Position numbers and translations under genes: made by a program
Notes under the pieces: generated by a model
The model's database searches: none
Told to the model about the DNA's origin: nothing
The model's input: the letters and a program-made list of their open reading frames with translations, nothing else
NCBI RefSeq assembly: GCF_964199755.1
Contig: NC_133896.1
Location: forward strand, 97,898,200-97,962,199
DNA length: 64,000 bases
Origin: Larus michahellis
Lineage: Eukaryota; Chordata; Aves; Charadriiformes; Laridae
Direction: 5' to 3'
Shown here: positions 1 to 14,037 of the stretch, one piece after another
How the letters are laid out: each line of letters starts with the position of its first letter
Numbering within the stretch: position 1 is the first letter of the stretch

Positions 1-3000
1 TGAGATTTGGAGAGCTTAACAGAGATGCTTAAGTGCCATCTAAGTCCTTTAAGACATCTAGGATATTAAGCAATCCATAAGAGATGCATGATATCACAGG
101 GAAACCATCAACAAAACTGTTATCTAAATTGCTGGAATCAAGCTAATGAGAGTTGAAAGCTCACTTCAGAGAATTGATTTCAAGTGTTTGCTTTCCAGTA
201 TTTTTCAGTTTTTTTCATTTGCCAATTTCAATCATGGATCCCGTATTTTTTTTAATAAATGAAAAGGTTATTCATTCAAAACCCCTTTGCAATACGCAGC
301 TGCTTTTACCTGTTTATATTTATCATTTTTATATTTTTAAAAACTGGGAGCAGGAGGAGGAGGGAGGCACTTGACAAATAGGGCAAGCAAAACAGTATCA
401 AAAGGTCACTAAAAATTGTTTTTCAAAAACAACTTTTTCAACAAAATATATTTGTAAAAAATACTGCTCTTTTTTTCATTTTATCATTGAAAATCCATCA
501 CATATAAACACAGCAAGTCATACATTTTTAAGCTGTTATTTTGGGCTATCTGCAGACTCCAAAAATGTTTTAAGGTTATTTTCACAGACAGTAAGACTAG
601 ACACTTCTCTTTTTCTCTTCTATAAATGCTGGGAGTCTCAAGCCCCATTCAGTGGTAACAGATGGTCTAAATTTTTGACATACATTTGGCACTATTAGTA
701 TTTACTCTAAGTGTAACATTACTTTTTTCTTGCAAAAGTCCGAGACACGCAATCCATTGCCCAACTCCATACTGAGTGTGAGGTAATGCCTCTGTCCACT
801 GGTCAAGAAGAAACCGAGGAACCAGAGAGCTGCTTTTTCAGCAGAGTTGAGTCGGTGTTTTCATTTTCAACATGCTTTGCACTAAACATCACTAAAGCCC
901 TTTCACTAATTCTGGTCTTGTGATTTCTGCCATTGACAAGTAGAAGCAGAACCCAGCAGAGCAAAGTGATGTAGCATTAGGGTATTGTTTCAAAAGCAAC
1001 ATCTAAATGTGACGGCTGCTCCATTGTCTGGCTCTTTAAACCCAGCCTAGGACTTTTCCTTATGGGACAGTGCTCTGGCAAAATAAACAAAAGGGCTGTA
1101 GTCTAAACTCCAAAGCCCTCTATAAGATGTTATTGTGTTCCAGGCTCAGCAATAAAAGGAGAGACATCACATTATGGCAGACGTACACTTCTGCACTTTT
1201 GGAAAGATCAAAGCCTGCCTTGTCCGCAATAACTTTGGATAGATGTAAGATGGCTTGAGCCAGCGTGGTCCAAAACACAGTGGGGGAAAATGTCATCAAC
1301 ATCCTACGGGCTAATTTAAACCAAATTTCTTCTTACTGTCTCGCCGAGTGAAAAGCCTGAAAAAACACGTACTTGCATGGCAGCTGGTAAGTACCTCAAT
1401 GGTGGGGGGAAACTGCAGGTGGAGGAAGAAGCATCGTAGAAGGGCTTATACCTCTACGGGACTCTGTAAAACAGAAAGAGTAAAGAGGCCATACATTCAG
1501 GCTGAAATGCTTTAAAAGGGGCTTAATTATCAGAAGGCACGTTCCCCACATTTTCTAGCTTCAGCCTCAAAACCAAACACTTCACCAAATCTTGACCATT
1601 GCTCTTACAAAATGGCACAACTTGGGCAGAGGCAGTTCAAGCCAAGTGGAGCAGCCATCAGTAGGTGCCAGATACTCCCCTGGGGAAATCTCTGCGTAGG
1701 TCACTGGTCCCAACTCTCCATTTCCTCCAAACAATGTCGGCATACATTGAGGTCGGGGGACTGATGTTTCCCTCACCTTCTTTGCATCTTCTGCCATCAC
1801 CTTTGACAGAAGTTAAGTGAGATGAAGGCTTGTACTTACTTTATCCTATCCTGGGGATGAAGTCTAGGTTGTGCCTGGAGGTCCTTCCCTCCCCACCCCT
1901 TACAGCAGGGAGGGCTGTGTGGTGGCTGTCAGAGTCAGGAGCAGAGCTGAGCTGCTGGGCTTCCCCACAGCCTCATGGGGATGGCACAACATGGTTGAAA
2001 CAGGCTAGACATGCCACGGGAGCGTGCACTGGCTGAGTCTTGGTGCCCTTTAAAATGTCATAATTCAACCTTTAGAAACAACCCTTAACTTCTGAATTGC
2101 CTCAGCTTGAGGACATTGGCTTTTAGACATGGAGGTGTTTCAAGGGCTCAGCACACACACCGCCCAGCCAGATGTCACTCCCCTGAAGGGACAGTCCCAG
2201 TGCCTGCCAGGCTACAGCGCTCCCACAAGAGCTGCAGTCCCAGGATGGTCAGTGTCTGGGACACTGGGAGGGTCTCAGCCCCAGGCTAAGGAGTGGGGGG
2301 CTGCCAGGGGGGCTGTGGGCTGGCTGCCTGGCTGACGGCAGGGAGCAAGGAGGTCCTGGAAGGGGTTCCTGAGGGCTGTCAGCTTCCCCACAGGAAACCT
2401 TGGCTGCATTTTCTGCTGTGCTACATGATGATGTGTGCGCTGTAAATCTGGATGTTAATGCAGGAGCAGCGTGTGCTCCTATACAGACAGAGGAGGGACT
2501 CAGCCTTTTCTTCCTCATTAGGGACAGTAATGCCTCTGGAAATTCAACCTCTGGATGCCTCTGGATGATTGTGGCTTGCTCGAAGGCACTGAGTAGTTAA
2601 GCAGGACATGATATAACCTTCACTTCTGCTCCCTTTGTCTCCAATCTGTTTCATTCAGGGTTGCGCTCTGATCTCACCCAGTCTTAGAGAGTGCTGGTCC
2701 TGCCTCATTGGGCAGCTAACATAGGTTAGCTGACACGAGGTGTGGTTGCATCATATGTCTTCAGTCGATTCCTTTCAAAACAGGCTAGTTACAGTAATTC
2801 AAAGATGCAAAAATTAGCGTGTAGCACAGTGTATTCTTCCAAAGTATGAGATCCTGCGGCTGACCTGCTGCTCTCTGGTAAATACTTATACAACAGCAAA
2901 CGTGTTCCTTGTGCAGCATTAGATAATCAGCCATGGCCCTTTCAACTGAAACACACTGTACCTTCCATATTGCAGTCATCCTATCATAGATTAGAGGTAA

Positions 3001-3101
3001 TATTTTGTCCAGCTCAACACACCAAACATTCCAATCTTGCTTTAACACTTCATTGCAGCCACAGATAGAACTGAGTTATTTGTGGAAGAGTGAGAGCAAC
3101 T

Positions 3102-3127
3102 ATGATGATGATGATGATGATGATGAT
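3102..3127. repeat. (ATG)n trinucleotide microsatellite
   Basis: An uninterrupted run of ATG units, about eight copies. It lies inside a chance open frame, where it would read as a run of Asp. Likely length-polymorphic. Confidence 0.9.
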
Positions 3128-4820
3128 TGTATGTACTGTTTCTCCTGTAGCATCCCTTGGGGTTCCAGTGACAGAGAAGAACCTTGCTATGCTAAATGCC
3201 GTACAAACCCAGAGCTAAATGCTGAGCTTTGCTCCTCTACAAAAAAAGACAAGTTCAAATTTGATGTAGTACCGTTACAGAAACAGGACCATTTGAATCT
3301 ACAAGTACCCAGTGTTTTGATCTGGCAATATGAAACGGCTCAAGAGGATGATACAGGAAAACACCTAAATGCAGTGAGGAACGGGGGGGGAAATGGGAGA
3401 AGATGAAGAGCCAGCTGACTGCAAGCAGCTGAAACTAGTCAAGACTAAACACCGAATTTCTATTGGTGGCGATACACAAAAGTGACTGTGGAAATGCAGT
3501 GAAATTTTGGGATCCCGTTTCTTCAGTTCTCACTTATCCAGCCTTCTCCTGAACCTCTTAAGAGCAATAATTCTACAAGCCCCTAGACACCCATTGCTTA
3601 ACTATCCTTACAGCTAGAAAGAGTTATGCGGTTTTTTTCTTCCTTTGTTAAAGATCTACCACAAGTCTTCTTTGCTGAACTTCGGCCAATTTCTTCTTGC
3701 CTTACACTGCTTTGACCTGCAGAATTGATCATTGGCCTAACCACAACACCCTTAGAAATGTCCGACAAATATTATATTTCCCACCTCTGCTCCTGCCATG
3801 TTCTCTGTCCTAGACTAAACAAAACCGATTCTCTCAGCCTTTACTCGCAGTTCATATTTTCTAAGCCTCTTATCACTCTTCTTGCTCCAATAGCGACTCT
3901 TTCATGTTCATCTACACCTTACTGGCAGTGCAGTTCATCCAATGTGGAGGTCTGTTAGGGCGTGGAATAGGCTTACAAAGAAGGGAGAACATTTGTACTG
4001 TAAGAAATACAACAAATTAAATATCAGCAGTAGAGTAGTAGGAGTTATTCCATACCGCCAGAGACTGATAAGGTGAGACCAAATATATTGTTTCTACCTT
4101 TGGTTTCTTCTGGAGTAGGAGTTGATGGAAGAGGCTGCAGCATTGACTGTTCCATTGACTCATGTTTTCACAAAGAAGTCATTAATAAGACAGCTCTTCC
4201 CCTGTCTCTGCAAAGCAGTCAGTGCCCTATCAGTGGGAAAGCTGGAGTGAAGGAGCCTGTAGCTCATAAGCTTTAGTGGCGCTAAAATGCTTTTGTCTGA
4301 TGCTGATGAAGAAGCAGCATGATGATATCAGATCACAGGCACACACACCCTGTGAAGCAAAGGTATAGCAAAAAAGCACATCCATCCTGTGCAAAGGAGC
4401 ATGGTGAAGATGCCCTTCAATCTGGTATCTGCTGTCCTGGCTCTGGAACAGGAGGCAGTACTGTTGTTATGACACAACTTTGTATCAAACAAACAAACCA
4501 AAAAAATTCCTCTGTCATGCCATCGTTTAGGTCCACAGAGGATGCTCCTTGGGCAGCTTTTCAGCCTCATCTAGTGTAAGCCTGGTTTGGCTTATGTTTA
4601 TTTGCAGGTGATGAGTTTGGAGGGTAGGGTGAATCAGAAAGGCTTCTTGCAGAATGCAGCCCCTGTGGCATGTTTATCAGCCAGCCCAACCCAAAGCCCA
4701 TCAAAATCCCTTATTTTTTTCTGAGACGAGTCTTTTGTTTGGCACTGTCTCACACAGCGGTGGACCCCAGCTGCAGAAGTAGCCTACTCCCCTCCCTCAT
4801 TTTCCCCTTCCAGGGAAAAA

Positions 4821-4845
4821 AATCAAATCAAATCAAATCAAATCA
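4821..4845. repeat. (AATCA)5 pentanucleotide microsatellite
   Basis: Five consecutive AATCA units directly after an A-rich stretch. No associated gene. Confidence 0.85.
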
Positions 4846-7800
4846 CAGGGGTGCACCCAGTTCTGCCCCATTCTGCTGTGGGAGTTCACTGGGTCCCTTG
4901 ATGGGGCCAGTTATCAGCATCAGCTTTCAGGAGCAAAGGCTGAGAATCCTTCACAGAACAAGCTGGAAAAGTGTGAGAAATTGGGGGATGGGGGCAGGGA
5001 GGAAGGAGAGAGTGTTTTTCCTCTAAGTCCTACAGGAAAGTTTGAGCCCACAGTTTGTTTATAATTTGATTTTATTCAGCCTTTGCTATGGGAAATAAGG
5101 AAGGGGAAAGCTAGGATCGCCTGGAATAGGCTCAGATCCAAGCTATGCTGCTGAGAAAAGGAAAAACAGCCAGAATAGCCACATGCACAAACAGACAGCT
5201 AATTCCGCCAATTCTTTACTTGACCACATGACTCCCCACCCCGTACACCTCATTTACTGCCTCACCCATTTCAAACTAGGGATTATGCTGCGCTGCTTCT
5301 CCAGTACTCCCATGGGCTCACAGCCTGATTCTCTGCTCCCCTGTTCCTTTCATCATATACAAGAATGCCAAGAGTGAGCAGATAACTACCAGGTCACGAG
5401 CCAGAGCTTCAACTAATGGAAATCAGATAACCGCCATCCACATTAGCAAGGGGCTCTCCCCTACTGGACACCATTTCATGGGATGAGATACAGAGAAGAG
5501 AGCCCTGCGATTCTTCTCCAAACCCACCTCAGTTCGTCTAGACATGTACCAGCAGTTTGCTGAATGTCCCTTCACCTTAGCTCTCAAACCCCTTCTTCTC
5601 ACTGACTCCTCTCTGCAGCTCCTGCCATCTCCAGCAGCATTTGGAAGAGGCCTTCTGCCCCCTGAAATCTTCGCCCCACAGGGGACTCCTCAATGTTTCG
5701 TCTTCTGTGTGTGTGTGGCAGGGGGAGGAGGGTGTTTGTCAGGTTCTCTTCTTGCTTTGATATCACTCTGTGGGAGAATTTCAGACCTATCATTTGCAGG
5801 AGAGAAAAAAAAATAAATCTGTGCAGCATAAGACTGCATTATAAACATCCTGTTGTGGCCCAGACTCCATTGCTAACCTAGATCACTTGTAATATATTTA
5901 AAAAAAAAAGGGAAGGAGGGGTGGGGGGGAGGCAGGGGGAATTTAAATCAGAACTTACGCAATAATACTATCAGAAAACAGATAAGTCTGTTCTTCTGGA
6001 ATCTTTTGTCTTAAGCATTTACAGATGGAAAATATGGACATCCTTCTGCGTATTATTTTTCCCAGTGCATTTTACTTGGTAGCTCAAAAACCTTATAGCA
6101 GGAAAATGGCTGTAGAATTTCAGGGATCAGTTCAAAGCCTTGTGCTATAGCAGCTCATCTGGTGTTTGGCCTACACACAAACTGAAAGGCTTGGGAAGAA
6201 CACCACCCTGGGATTTTAAGACCCCTTTAAAATCAAAGTCTGTGTGAGCACTGTGCACATACACGTTACATCTGAAATGCACACAGGAGTTCATGTCCTT
6301 ACAGGAATTAGGACCCCAGTTGATACAATCCACACTCAACAGCAGCAACAAGCTGAAGTGCCTACACACACTCTGCTCACTGACCAAATGCAAGTCTAAG
6401 TTACAGCTCGGGTTAATGGCTTGACATATGTCAGGCCTTTCACTGAGTTTGGAGCTATAATACAGTAATTAACAGGTTAGGCAGTCTGAAGCATACACAG
6501 TTCTGGCAGCTCAGGTGGCCTGAGATAATCAGGTAAATGGTGATATCCTCACCACCTGTCTGAGCCAGAAGCTGCCTCAGCCTCACTCCATAGGGATTCA
6601 TTGTAAGACTATGAATTGAATTTGGTCTCCCTATTCCACCTAGTCCCCACGGTCCTTGGCTAGCCAGGAAACAAATGTTTCCAAGGGCATTGTTTAAGAT
6701 GTGCACATCAAGAGCATCTACGTCTGCGTTCATAACCTCTGAGTTGGCTTTGGGCACACATGGCCGTGCGCGCGCAGCCCGCCCTGCTCTCCAGGGGCCT
6801 GGGATCACACACGCTTTTCAGTCAGCCAAAACACGTTGTGTTTATCTGCCTACATGAGCCAGGGCTCCGCTCCTGCCAACAGCCTTTCTTGTTTATTCTA
6901 TATCTGTCTGTCTTTCCTGGCACCCCGTGTCGTGGCGTCTAGGAGCCAGCAAGGCGCAAGCAGTTGGATGGATCAACTCGTTTCGTTCAGGTGCCCAAAT
7001 AGCCAGTGGGTGTGTAATGGCTTTTGGTTGAAAGCCATTCTAAGGCAGTGTTGAAAAGGAAGGCTTGACAACAAATTACAGAACTTCAAGTGCCCAGTCC
7101 CTAATTACGATGAATGTAGAAAACCTAAAAATCTTTAAAAGTAATTTCCTCAGGCACCGGAGAAGTTCAGATCACACTGGGAGTTCAGGATTCACATTGT
7201 GACTCATCCTAGGTGACATGCTACGCTTTTATTCACTTACTTTCCTCAGAAATAATCACTTGATGTTTTAGGATAAACATCTGTCAGGAAACAGATCATA
7301 TCCTATAGGAACAGAAGGAGGAAACTAAGCTTTGTTCGTGAAATGCTAAGAATGTATTTTTAATGACAGAGGCCTGGGGCAGTTTCCCATAATTAGTTTA
7401 CAGGAGTATGTCAGAAAGGCAAACTGGCAGGCTGCACAGTGCTCATAAATCGGCACGATTGTAAAGTGTTCCTGAGTCCCTTCAAAGGGACTGGACCAGA
7501 GGCAAAAATAGCAGGATGCCCTTCATGTGGTAATCCCAGCCTCCGCATACCAGGAGGTATCAGGAATCTTAATGAGGAATCCACTCTCTGGAGACTTTTA
7601 CCTCTAATCTACACCAAAGGGAAGGGAGGAGAGAATAAATAAATAGAAGCGCTCACGTTCTTTGACAGATCCAAAACTGACTTCCAGAGTCTTTAATGGT
7701 CCCTCGCTGCTGACCAACCATGACCCTGTAGACAAAAGAAATCAATATATTCTTCATTAGAAATAAGGCCAAGTTCCCAGGTAAATTTAAAAGCATCTCC

Positions 7801-9384
7801 TCTGGCATCACCTGCACTTACTCCAAGAGAATTCCTCCAGTGCTGTATCAGGTAACATGGAAGACAGGATATATTTTCTGACAGGGTGTAGGAGACAGTC
7901 AGAGCTGGTATGTTCAAGATTTAGAAAGGGAGACCTGCTTCAGTGAGGTAGGGTCACCCTCAGTCAGGCTCACAGCACTGGGAAGCTGTTTGAACAGGAG
8001 TGCATCTGCCTGTAGGCCCAGGAGGCAGAGGTGGGCTTCACCTCCAGTGAGGTACCTCTAGGAAAGACTGCAGTTGTCCAGTGGTTTTGGCTTGTGGAAA
8101 TGGTCTCTTCCCTTGAAGATGGAAACACCCATATAGTAAATTCAAAACAAGAAGTTTCTATTAATTTATCTTAAAAAAATTTTCAAATCCTGGAGGTGCT
8201 GTACAGAAGCCCTAATGAATGTCACTGCTTCACTGGTAGCTACCACAGCAGTAATGGAGAAACTTCTTTTTGTTTGGGGTTCTTTTTGCCCCTAGGGAAG
8301 AAGGCAGTGCCAGTCATTGTCATTGCTGACCATCATTACCCCAGCACACCTCCTTTGCTTGCCTCCCCCAAAGCCCTGAAAACATTTCCTTATTCTCTGC
8401 TTGTGGTTTCCACAGACTGAAAATAAAATCAGAGCAAAACAAGGCTGAGGAAAGAATAAAATTGAAACAATAATACTAAGAGAGATAGCAGTACTTATAA
8501 CCTCCTTCAAACCTTGTATCCAAGCATCTTAAGGCACTTCACACAGCCGTGATGTCCTGGTGTTGTGTGGTAATTGCTATTGCCCTTTCCAAGGAAGGAC
8601 CGCTAAGCCAGAAAGTGAAATGCAGTCTCCTGACACTCAGATCTGTGTTTTAAACCAGAAACTGATTATTGTGGGAAAAGTTTTGCTATACCCCAGTCTG
8701 CATGTTAACACTGGGACAATTAAGTGTTCCAAAGGAGGGACACTTCTATGAGAAATTTCATTTCCAAACTATTTAACAATTATTCTCCTTAAATTAGCTC
8801 TCACATATTTCTTAGTGTTAAAAACATAAAGTGGTGTTTTTTGTTTTTAAATTTTGTTTTAAAATTTTTTGTTTTTAACTTCCAGGTAGGGTGATGTACT
8901 TTTTTCTGAGATGTGAATTAAAACACACATTATATTCATCAGCTGTTATCATTCATACATTTTTTGGTCGTAAGACAAAATGGTTTTGCTTTCTGGTTCT
9001 TGTGAGCTCACAGAGTCCCTGTGCCTTTTGGGAATATGGTGTGACACAGGGCAAAACCAGTAATTTAAACGTATTCAATGAAATTCAAGAATGAAAAGTC
9101 CTTATTCAAACTTTCTCTTGAAATAGACAGAGCAAAGCTTTCCCTTCAGCAAGCCCTTCTAGAACATGTAGAAGAACATATGACTTTGACTCCGTTCTGA
9201 AGTGCTTATTCAGAAGTAATACAGCCTGAGCAGAGCACACTAAGGAGAGTCAAACCTTTATCTTTTATTCCTATAAAAGTTGTCATAGTTCTGTCAATGA
9301 GAGACCTTGGGAGCATCCCACTGATTCAGCAGACTAGAGAAGCTTCACATGAGGATCTACACCAGGCTAGACAATACGATCTGC

Positions 9385-9475
9385 CTCTTTTTTTCCTCCA
9401 TTTCTGCCTTCCATAAAATGAAAATACCTCCAATTTGTAAAAAGCTTTGAAAGTTATAGAATTAAAAACAGACTG
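9385..9475 (+). repeat. Possible decayed MIR-like SINE fragment
   Basis: The stretch reads like the core and 3' half of the amniote MIR/CORE-SINE family: a segment like the motif cagtttcc..atctgtaaaatg, then TAAAATGAAAATACCTCC and GTAAAAAGCTTTGAAAG. The match is by eye and diverged, and no target-site duplication was identified. Confidence 0.3.
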
Positions 9476-11484
9476 AAATGCAGTGAACCATCATCCAGAT
9501 CAGTTACTAATATATAGACTCAAAGATGCCAAGATCTGATGCCCAAGGCAATGCCTGCTCAAAGGCATTTGTCTTTCAATCTTAGTTGAAAAAATTAATT
9601 GTCAAATATTTTGCACTTACACCAGCTACAGACAACTAAAACCAACACTGGAACCCAAGTAGCCCCAGTGAATCAGGGGCTTTAATTCTCATTATATTCA
9701 GAATGGCAGGGCCCAGCTGGGAAAGGCAATCAGCTAACTTCTCACCAGCTGGCAACAATCAAGAACTAAGTGCATGGAGCGAGTGAGTGCTTCACTTCAG
9801 ACACTTGAATGAAGTAATGTTTTACAGTGCTAATGTAAATACAGTTCAATGGAGAGGATGCTGGCAAGAAGCCACAGTAAGGACATAAATTCACGGTGCT
9901 GGAAGACCAGCTTGGCTTGGCCTGCTGAAGTAGTTCACAAAACAATCCAGCATCTCATATAAATAAACTTTTTACCCAGGTAGTAAACTAAGAGAAAGGC
10001 TGGAGTTTCTATCAGATGTCATGATTTAACAGATGGTTCCATTTCCTCCACAACTTGCCCTTGTCCTGAAAAAGAACAAGTAAAATGAAAGAGGATCTCA
10101 GATATGTCTGAGTTATTTCAGCTAGCCAGTTCAATTGAATGGTGCACAAAGCAAATGAGAAGCTACTCTCTTCTTGCTCATTCTCACTTGCATCCCTCAA
10201 GATATTGATTGATACTGACACAAACTAGGAGATTTGGGCTGTGAATATGTATCTTCAGTGGCTCCTTCAAAGAGAAAAAGCTCTCAAAGTGTTCCTCCAA
10301 AGAGGAGCCACAGAATCTTCTGGGATTATTTCCTATTAGCATTCCGTAGCCTTCCCATTTGGCTCTTGCAAGCTCTCTATAAACAGTAAGTCTTATGAAT
10401 GCTTGGGAATCCCTCTAGCATCTGGTTCAATAGACACAGGAAGGGCACTGGAGGCGGATGACGTCTGCAGGCATTTGTTCTCACTGGCATCTGCAAACAG
10501 TCTGATGAAGGCAATCTGAACCCAGCGAAAACACCACACAGGGGTTTCACTTTTTTTGCTTCTGGTAAATCAAGTAGCTTTATCTGCCATCATCAGTAAT
10601 GGATTATGCTACCAATTCAGTGTTGGCTCAACAAAGGTCCTCAGTTTACCTCACTGCTTGCAGGCTGCTATTGAACCCTGTCATTTTCAAGAGCTGTAGG
10701 GCTATCCGTTGCATGTTTTCCATTTCCGTCTTCAATACCTTTTTCCTTCAGCTTGAACCTGTGCAGTGGCTACTCACGAGTAGCTACTACATTTTTGGTC
10801 CCTCCCTTGAAGAGTTCTGCTTGTGTTGATATTTTGGGGAATTATTTTATATGGTTAGCTTTGTTCTCTCACAGTCTTTCAAATAGGCTGGAATAAGATG
10901 TTCCTCAAACCACCCTGCCTTTAATTAGAGAATCACTATGTCTGAAGAGCTATCTGTGGCCACCAAGGCTGCATATTGTAACATAGTGGATCTACAAATT
11001 CCTTCTTCCTTCTGGTTTTGGGGAAAAAACACAATTCTCTCCTCTCTCAAATCATCTGAGATCACAAAGCTTCACAGACATTACCAGCACCAATCCCAGT
11101 ATCTTACATATATCACAGCATTCCCTGGGGGAAAGCGTTCACACAGCTCACACAGCTGCCTGCGCGATGTTCAGAAAACAAGGAAAACATAACACGCTGC
11201 TGCTGTGCCGAAGACATCGGCAATGCAGCATGCCATGCCTGCTCTGTAGGGTGACACCTCAGATGTGTGAGCTCCAGAGGAAGGCTGTGCGCGCAGGGTC
11301 TCTGCATACAACTGGAATTCACATAGTGCAGTACGCAGCCCTTGTCCTCACCCCTCACACTAATCCTTCTCTTGACATATACAATCTCTAAAAGCATTGA
11401 TGCAGATTCCAAGGTGTGATTCAGTATGGGCGCTTTTACCCCTAATATGATCCTATGTCCCCAGTATGATTTTTGAGCGTCAGG

Positions 11485-11615
11485 ATTCATAGAATCATAG
11501 AATCTTTATGGTTGGAAAGGACCTTTGAGATCATCGAGTCCAACCATACACACACAAAAAAACCCCCTACAATCTCTGTCACTACAGCATGCCCTGAAGT
11601 GCCAATTCGACTGAA
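11485..11615 (-). mobile_element. Truncated CR1 LINE, 3' end fragment
   Basis: Begins with the CR1 3'-terminal signature seen in reverse complement (ATTCATAGAATCATAGAATC), then GGTTGGAAAGGACC and GAGATCATCGAGTCCAACC, then the less conserved CCCCCTACAATCTCTGTCACT segment. The CR1 3' end is on the left, so the element is antisense. Only about 130 bp remain, typical of the severe 5' truncation of CR1 in birds. There is no coding capacity. It marks the genome as avian. Confidence 0.9.
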
Positions 11616-14007
11616 AAAGCAGGGCGGACTTTTACATAAGGAAGAATATCTAGCATGAATTACTAGCAACTTTGGATACCTGATTAGAGATGCCATCACA
11701 AGGGGCCTGGCTTTCCAAAAACTACTAGAGTCTCATTTTTATCTGTCAAATATCTTCGATAATATGTTTCCTGTACAGTAAATGAATGAGGCCAACATAA
11801 ATGAATGAGGTCTGCAGTTTGCAGACTCAGTCCAAACAAACGCGAGCTCTTCCTGAAGTCAGTTTCTTAGGCCAGCTGCCCAACATGCTCCTTCTCCTCT
11901 TCCTCGTCAGAACTTCTAATTTCCTAACAGCTGGGACTCAGACTCTGGACTTGGAGGGTAAGGCTTCTCACATCTGGGACTGTCGCTGCCATCTCAGGCA
12001 TGTCATGCTGACAGTGGGTGCTGCAGGTGAGAGGGAGTGGGAGAGAGAGAGGGAGAAGGAGGTCATATCCCATGGAAGAAAGAGAGAGCTGCCGATACAT
12101 TAAGAAACAGTGGCATGTGTGGAGAGTTAGAACAGTAGAGCATATAGAGCTACTTTTAAAACCAGAGGAAGAGGAAAACTATCCCAACCATGGCCAAGGT
12201 GGAAGGGAAGGTGCTGAGAAGAGAAGGTTTAGTGGTGAGTGGCAATTTGTATCCTCCATCCCACCATCGACTGTCGGTCCATCGGCCAGTGCAATTATGC
12301 TGTGGTAGGCAAGGCCATGCTCTCTCAGTCCACTTTGCCTGGGTGAGCCTACAAGTTGCTGCCTGGCTTTGAAGCTTGCACTCTGCTCTTCCCGCTGATT
12401 TCCCAGTTTGAGCTTGGATCTTCATTCTTTTTGATTTTCCTTTTCTATGTACAGCTGCCTTGCTAAACTCTAAAAACTTTCCCTGGCATCAGGGCCACAG
12501 AGTCACCGCTATCCATGCAACATGCGTAGTAAATGGGAGCAGGACACTTTTGGGTTTTTCAGCAGACAAACCCACAGCTAATGCTGTAGCGTTCTATGGA
12601 ATGGAAAAACTGCAGGAATGGGAATTCTGTCTTTTGTGGCTAAGGACAGGAAAGGCAGAAGTACACAGATGATGTGACGAGAGGCCCAATAGCAGCACCA
12701 ACAGAAAAAATACATTTTTAAAAACGAATCATACATTCCAGGGTTCAAAATATGCAGTGTCCTAAGACTGGCTGCTTTTAACAAGACATTATGGGCGTTT
12801 ATAGGCCATGCATTTTAGAATTAAAATGATAGAACTTGTGTCATGTCCTTAGGAAGCTTTTCAAGACAATACACGAGCATGTAGGATCATCCAAATGTTT
12901 GTTCCTGTGCTTGCCCCCGACCCCGTTCTGTGCAGTCCATTGTTTCATTGACTGGAATAGCTGATAAGAGATAAAACCATTTTAAAGAACAGCAGGTCTG
13001 AGTCCATGCCCTGTGCAGACAGAAAGGGAAGGCAAGCCAACATTGTTGAAGTCTATTCCCAATAGACGGAGTGACAGATCAAGCCACTGAAATTTCCTAC
13101 ACCTTTGTTTACATATTTGCAAACTGTGGCTAACGTAAAGGCTGTCATGAGGCATAGGCTGTATTTCAAAAGTGCCTTGCAGAGGCTTGGATATTGCTAA
13201 ACATCAGCCTTCAGTTCTAGGATCTCAAATAGGAAATAATAGATATAGACAACATTATCCTCTAAGATAGGCCACAATGTGTGAAACAGGAAAAAAAAAT
13301 AGCATTGCCATAACAGGTCCTTTGTGAATGGCGCGACAGGGACTGAGGCTTGTATTTATATGAGTCTGTACAGATCCACACATAAACACTGGCCTGAGAT
13401 GGGTCAGTGAATGTACTAAATGAAGGCACCATGGCATTGTTCTGCATTGTCCCACTTGATTCTAATGAAAACACTTAGCAATGCCTAACCACACGTATTT
13501 CTGACCTGCTAGATAGTGCATTATTACACTTGTTTCCTGGCATAACAGAAAGGGAACTCACTTTCTACAGAAATGGGTCCGTGGTGAGAGATTTTATGAC
13601 TAGAATAGGCTTATCACACAAACAGGGCTTCTAGTTATTGCTGCATCACACCCTCAGGGCTTCTGTTCAAACTACAGGCTGCCTTCTAGAGGGCACCCAG
13701 TAATCAGCACAGCAGATGGAGAATTCCCCTGGTCTGAATGGGTTCATTTTTTCCCAAATACACATGGAATGAAAAGTTTTTAAGTATCATTTTTCCCCCT
13801 ACAAGTGAGTTTGGCCTGTGCTGGGTGCTGCTTAAAGACGAGCACATCCCTTAATCACACAGTCCTCCAGCTGGAGAGTCAGCTAGAGAGTGGGATGAGG
13901 GAAGAGACGTCTGTTTCAGATTAAGGGATTGTTCCAAAACTTTCTCTTCAATGCAAAAAACACAACACCAAATGTTTGTGCTGTGAAACACCCAGAACCC
14001 TTCAAAA

Positions 14008-14037
14008 GGGATGGGATGGGATGGGATGGGATGGGAG
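14008..14037. repeat. (GGGAT)n pentanucleotide microsatellite
   Basis: About six consecutive GGGAT units. This creates chance minus-strand frames with Ser-His-Pro-Ile-Pro runs that are not genes. Confidence 0.9.

Larger units (their letters stand above)
1..11484. other. Intergenic DNA, no gene recognised
   Basis: All open frames here are short (at most about 133 codons). They lack splice-site context or any recognisable protein family and look like chance frames. The sequence is AT-rich with simple repeats (a GAT tract near 3,102 and an AATCA tract near 4,821) and possible decayed SINE pieces. I see no tRNA, rRNA or CpG island. The region lies upstream of CCDC80 and could contain enhancers, but nothing in the sequence alone proves that. 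Confidence 0.6.

Noticed and set aside
3005-3406. 133-codon plus-strand open frame with an Asp run
   Set aside because: The Asp run is the ATG microsatellite. The rest shows no domain, signal peptide or splice context.
8495-8640. Possible MIR/SINE remnant around CATCTTAAGGCACTTCACAC
   Set aside because: Only one short stretch resembles the family, and the segment order could not be followed far enough to support a call.
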